Positions 6,736 to 8,945 of a DNA stretch of 8,945 bases are shown in pieces; position 1 is the stretch's first letter, and each line of letters starts with the position of its first letter. The notes under the pieces are model-generated. The model was not told where the DNA came from. It did no database searches and worked only from the letters and a program-made list of their open reading frames with translations. Origin of the DNA: Bacteroidota bacterium (lineage in GTDB: Bacteria; Bacteroidota; Bacteroidia; Chitinophagales; Chitinophagaceae); the NCBI GenBank assembly GCA_021780705.1, contig JAJXYG010000289.1, positions 1 through 8,945 of the forward strand. Direction: 5' to 3'. The translations under genes and the position numbers were made by a program.

Positions 6736-6763
6736 AAAGGAGGTAAATAATCCATGAAGATAG
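6726..6763. repeat. Inverted repeat spanning the nitrilase start codon
   Basis: CTATTTTCAT (6726-6735) and ATGAAGATAG (6754-6763) are inverted copies with one mismatch in ten, separated by 18 bases. In a plus-strand RNA the mismatch is a G-U pair, so all ten positions could pair, leaving AAAGGAGGT in the loop. On the minus strand the arm contains the start codon of the nitrilase gene. It may be a coincidence of two similar start regions facing each other. Confidence 0.35.
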
Positions 6764-6810
6764 AAAGATTACGGAAATCTGGGAATCAGGGAAGTAAACG
6801 GGGGAAATAG
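6754..6810 (+). CDS. Possible 18-residue leader peptide upstream of the M1 peptidase
   Basis: An ATG at 6754 opens an 18-codon frame ending in TAG at 6808-6810, encoding a strongly basic peptide that starts MKIERLRK and ends KRGK. It is preceded by AAAGGAGGT at 6736-6744 with a 9-base spacer, by far the best-formed Shine-Dalgarno arrangement in the window, while the larger genes lack one. It ends 73 bases before the M1 peptidase start and could be a leader ORF in that transcript. It has no recognisable domain, and a chance occurrence is quite possible. Confidence 0.2.
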   Translation: MKIERLRKSGNQGSKRGK

Positions 6811-6883
6811 TGCAGGGTCACACCACCCACAAAAAATAACATCATATTCTATTGTTTTTAATTTTCTTTGGAAAAAAGTTCTT

Positions 6884-8758
6884 ATGAGATATCTGATCAT
6901 TTTGGCGTCTTTCTGCCTTTCCCTCTCCCTTCAGGCGCAGGAACTCTATCAACCCAGATCCATAAAAAAAGTTTATGAAAACGGGACCCATACCATGGAC
7001 GGAAAACCGGGAAAAAATTATTGGGAAAACCACGCCCGTTATGATATTTCCATAACGACCACCCCTCCCGACCGAAATATCCAGGGCAGGGAACGTATTG
7101 TCTACACCAATAACAGTCCCGATACGTTAAAATACCTGGTCATCAAATTGTTTTTGAATATCCATAGGCCCGGGGCTCCCAGGGACCAGGGTGCGACCCC
7201 TGATTACCTGACTTCCGGGGTGCATATAGACCATTTTACTGAAAACGGACAAGAGGGCGCCTGGAAGCATTATCCGGATCTGTTTACCTGGCATCCCGTG
7301 GGATTGTTCCAACCCTTAAACCCCGGGGATTCCATTACGCTCACCTTTGACTGGCACTATGAAATCTCACTCAAGAGCAACCGGGAAGGGATGATCGATT
7401 CCACAACCTACTACCTGGCTTATTTCTATCCCCGGGTAGCAGTATATGATGATTATAATGGATGGGACATGATGGATTTTATGGAAGACAAGGAATTCTA
7501 CAGTGATTTTAATGATTACAAGGTAACCTTTCATGTCCCGAAAAATTTTGTGGTATGGGGTACCGGCACTTTGGAGCACCCCGAAACCGACCTGCAGCCT
7601 GCGGTACTGGATCGCTATAAAGAATCCTTACACTCGGATGTGCCCATCCACATCATCACGGCAAAAGACAATGCGGACAAGAAGGCTACCACCCAAAATG
7701 ACATGAATTCCTGGGAGTTTACCGCCCGGGATATCCCTGATATGGCCTTTGGAATCAGTGACCATTATGACTGGGATGGATGCAGCGTGGTGGTAGACCC
7801 CCAAACCGGAAGAAGAGCCGCGGCCAATGCCGCCTATAATGATACCGCTACTGATTTTCACTATATGGCGGGATATGCCAGGCACTCCCTGCAATGGCTG
7901 TCAGCCAATTGGCCCGGGATACCCTATCCTTACGAAAAGACCACTGTATTCCAGGGATATGCCGGGATGGAATACCCGATGATGGTCAATGACCAGACTT
8001 ACCAGGACACCAGCTTTTCAAGATTTGTCGCCGAGCACGAAATCTCCCATACCTATATGCCCTTTTATATGGGGATCAATGAAACCCGTTATGGATTCAT
8101 GGATGAAGGCTGGGCCACGACCTTCGAATACCTGATCGGCGTAGCCGACATGGGGCAACAAAAGGAAGATGCCCTATATAAGCAATTCAGGGTCCAGGAC
8201 TGGATTACCAACCCCTCCCCGGACGAGGACCTGCCTATTATCACTCCCGGGGATGTACTGACCGGGGAAGGTCTTGGTAATAATGAATATGGAAAGGCTT
8301 CACTGGGGTACCTGGCGATGAAGGACCTCCTGGGTGACGTCCTGTTTAAAAAATGTCTGCATGCCTATATGGACCGCTGGCATGGCAAACATCCCATACC
8401 GTGGGACTTCTTCTACACCTTCGATGAGGTGTCCCACAAAAACCTCAACTGGTTTTGGAAGAGCTGGTACTTTGAAAATAACTATATCGACCTCAGCTTG
8501 CTGAAAGTGAAAAAATCAGCCAGGGGTTACTTCCTCACCCTGAAAAATACAGGGGGTATGCCCGCCCCGGTCAATGTGATACTGACCTACGAGGATGGCA
8601 GCACGGATTCTATACATGAGACCCCTGCCATATGGGAAAAAGACCTGAAACAAACTGAAATAGAAATTCCGGCAAAAAAACAGGTGCGCGCCATCTCCCT
8701 GGATGGAGGAATCTTCATGGACGCCAATCCAACGGACAATGACTGGCAGGCCAAATAA
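6884..8758 (+). CDS. Secreted M1-family zinc metallopeptidase
   Basis: A 624-residue gluzincin, likely an exported aminopeptidase. A signal peptide (MRYLIILASF then LSLSLQA|Q, cleavage near residue 18) is followed by a beta-rich N-terminal domain (about 45-290) and the thermolysin-like catalytic domain. The zinc site is HEISH (H385, E386, H389) plus E408 in DEGWAT, with exactly 18 residues between H389 and E408. Tyr469 in NNEYGKAS fits the transition-state tyrosine. The substrate motif, normally GxMEN, reads GMEYP (361-365), with Tyr in place of Asn. The protein ends with a short beta-rich segment (about 535-615) and lacks the long helical C-terminal domain of aminopeptidase N. It probably degrades peptides in the periplasm or outside the cell. 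The ATG at 6884 gives a clean signal peptide; no Shine-Dalgarno sequence precedes it. It is divergent from the nitrilase gene. Confidence 0.94.
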   Translation: MRYLIILASFCLSLSLQAQELYQPRSIKKVYENGTHTMDGKPGKNYWENHARYDISITTTPPDRNIQGRERIVYTNNSPDTLKYLVIKLFLNIHRPGAPRDQGATPDYLTSGVHIDHFTENGQEGAWKHYPDLFTWHPVGLFQPLNPGDSITLTFDWHYEISLKSNREGMIDSTTYYLAYFYPRVAVYDDYNGWDMMDFMEDKEFYSDFNDYKVTFHVPKNFVVWGTGTLEHPETDLQPAVLDRYKESLHSDVPIHIITAKDNADKKATTQNDMNSWEFTARDIPDMAFGISDHYDWDGCSVVVDPQTGRRAAANAAYNDTATDFHYMAGYARHSLQWLSANWPGIPYPYEKTTVFQGYAGMEYPMMVNDQTYQDTSFSRFVAEHEISHTYMPFYMGINETRYGFMDEGWATTFEYLIGVADMGQQKEDALYKQFRVQDWITNPSPDEDLPIITPGDVLTGEGLGNNEYGKASLGYLAMKDLLGDVLFKKCLHAYMDRWHGKHPIPWDFFYTFDEVSHKNLNWFWKSWYFENNYIDLSLLKVKKSARGYFLTLKNTGGMPAPVNVILTYEDGSTDSIHETPAIWEKDLKQTEIEIPAKKQVRAISLDGGIFMDANPTDNDWQAK

Positions 8759-8776
8759 GACCTGAACCTGTGCGCG

Positions 8777-8790
8777 GGTAATTTATTACC
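8777..8790. repeat. Perfect 14-base dyad after the M1 peptidase gene
   Basis: GGTAAT-TT-ATTACC is a perfect inverted repeat beginning 18 bases after the peptidase stop codon. It is too short and AT-rich to be a convincing terminator and has no T-run. It may be a protein-binding site or a weak RNA hairpin. Confidence 0.3.
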
Positions 8791-8816
8791 TAAACCTATT
8801 GCCCTTCAGACTGTGA

Positions 8817-8831
8817 GGAGGTAACCCCTCC
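8817..8831. repeat. Small GC-rich hairpin GGAGG/CCTCC
   Basis: GGAGG (8817-8821) and CCTCC (8827-8831) flank a 5-base loop TAACC. The sequence after it is AAATTT, which does not give a terminator. It is one of several short hairpins in the non-coding tail after the peptidase gene. Confidence 0.25.
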
Positions 8832-8880
8832 AAATTTCACCGGTTGTGCATCCAAAACCATGTGGATATTCCTGGATTAG

Positions 8881-8908
8881 AACCTGGCGGCGATCTCCCC
8901 AGGTTTTT
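8881..8908 (+). terminator. Candidate rho-independent terminator
   Basis: AACCTGG (8881-8887) pairs with CCAGGTT (8899-8905) around an 11-base loop, and the 3' arm runs into a five-T tract (8904-8908). The arrangement matches an intrinsic terminator on the plus strand, about 120 bases after the M1 peptidase stop. The long loop and short T-run make it moderate in strength. Confidence 0.5.
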
Positions 8909-8945
8909 GAGGTACCCTTTCCTTATTCAGGAAGGTAGACTGGCC

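Noticed and set aside
1..8945. CRISPR array, transposon ends, tRNA genes or a toxin-antitoxin pair
   Set aside because: No regularly spaced repeats, transposase, cloverleaf sequences or paired small ORFs were found on either strand.

Overview
The window looks like chromosomal DNA from a member of the Bacteroidota. The regulator has the N-terminal sensor and C-terminal helix-turn-helix layout common for Crp/Fnr proteins there. Two exported enzymes have short signal peptides ending in an Ala-Gln junction (VPA|Q and LQA|Q), there is a classical lipoprotein, and most start codons lack a well-spaced Shine-Dalgarno sequence. I cannot place it below phylum level. No tRNA, rRNA, CRISPR array, transposase or phage gene is visible.

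Left part (1-1692): after a possible 3' end of an unknown gene (2-127) comes a 386-base AT-rich spacer, then a Crp/Fnr-family regulator (514-1113) and a single-domain cupin (1225-1692) on the same strand. This part is clearly AT-richer than the rest and rich in DNA symmetry: a TTGTGCACAA palindrome before the regulator, two TAACC-N2-GGTTA palindromes exactly 22 bases apart between the two genes, and a perfect 9-base inverted repeat ending 5 bases before the cupin start. The simplest reading is a locally acting regulator and its target gene.

Middle part (1855-5887): a DltE-like short-chain dehydrogenase on the minus strand is divergent from a plus-strand series of a secreted type-B carboxylesterase (2833-4398), a small NTF2/SnoaL-like lipoprotein (4549-4998) and a class I SAM-dependent methyltransferase (5180-5887). 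Gaps of 150 and 181 bases between the last three make a tight operon unproven.

Right part (5947-8758): a nitrilase-superfamily amidohydrolase on the minus strand is convergent with the methyltransferase and divergent from a large secreted M1-family zinc metallopeptidase (6884-8758). The 148-base divergent spacer contains a canonical Shine-Dalgarno sequence leading into an 18-codon ORF, inside an inverted repeat that also covers the nitrilase start codon. A plausible rho-independent terminator lies at 8881-8908.

The enzymes all belong to familiar families and form no recognisable pathway. I do not see a clear new biological system. The observations most worth checking are the regulatory DNA around the regulator-cupin pair and the small ORF upstream of the M1 peptidase.
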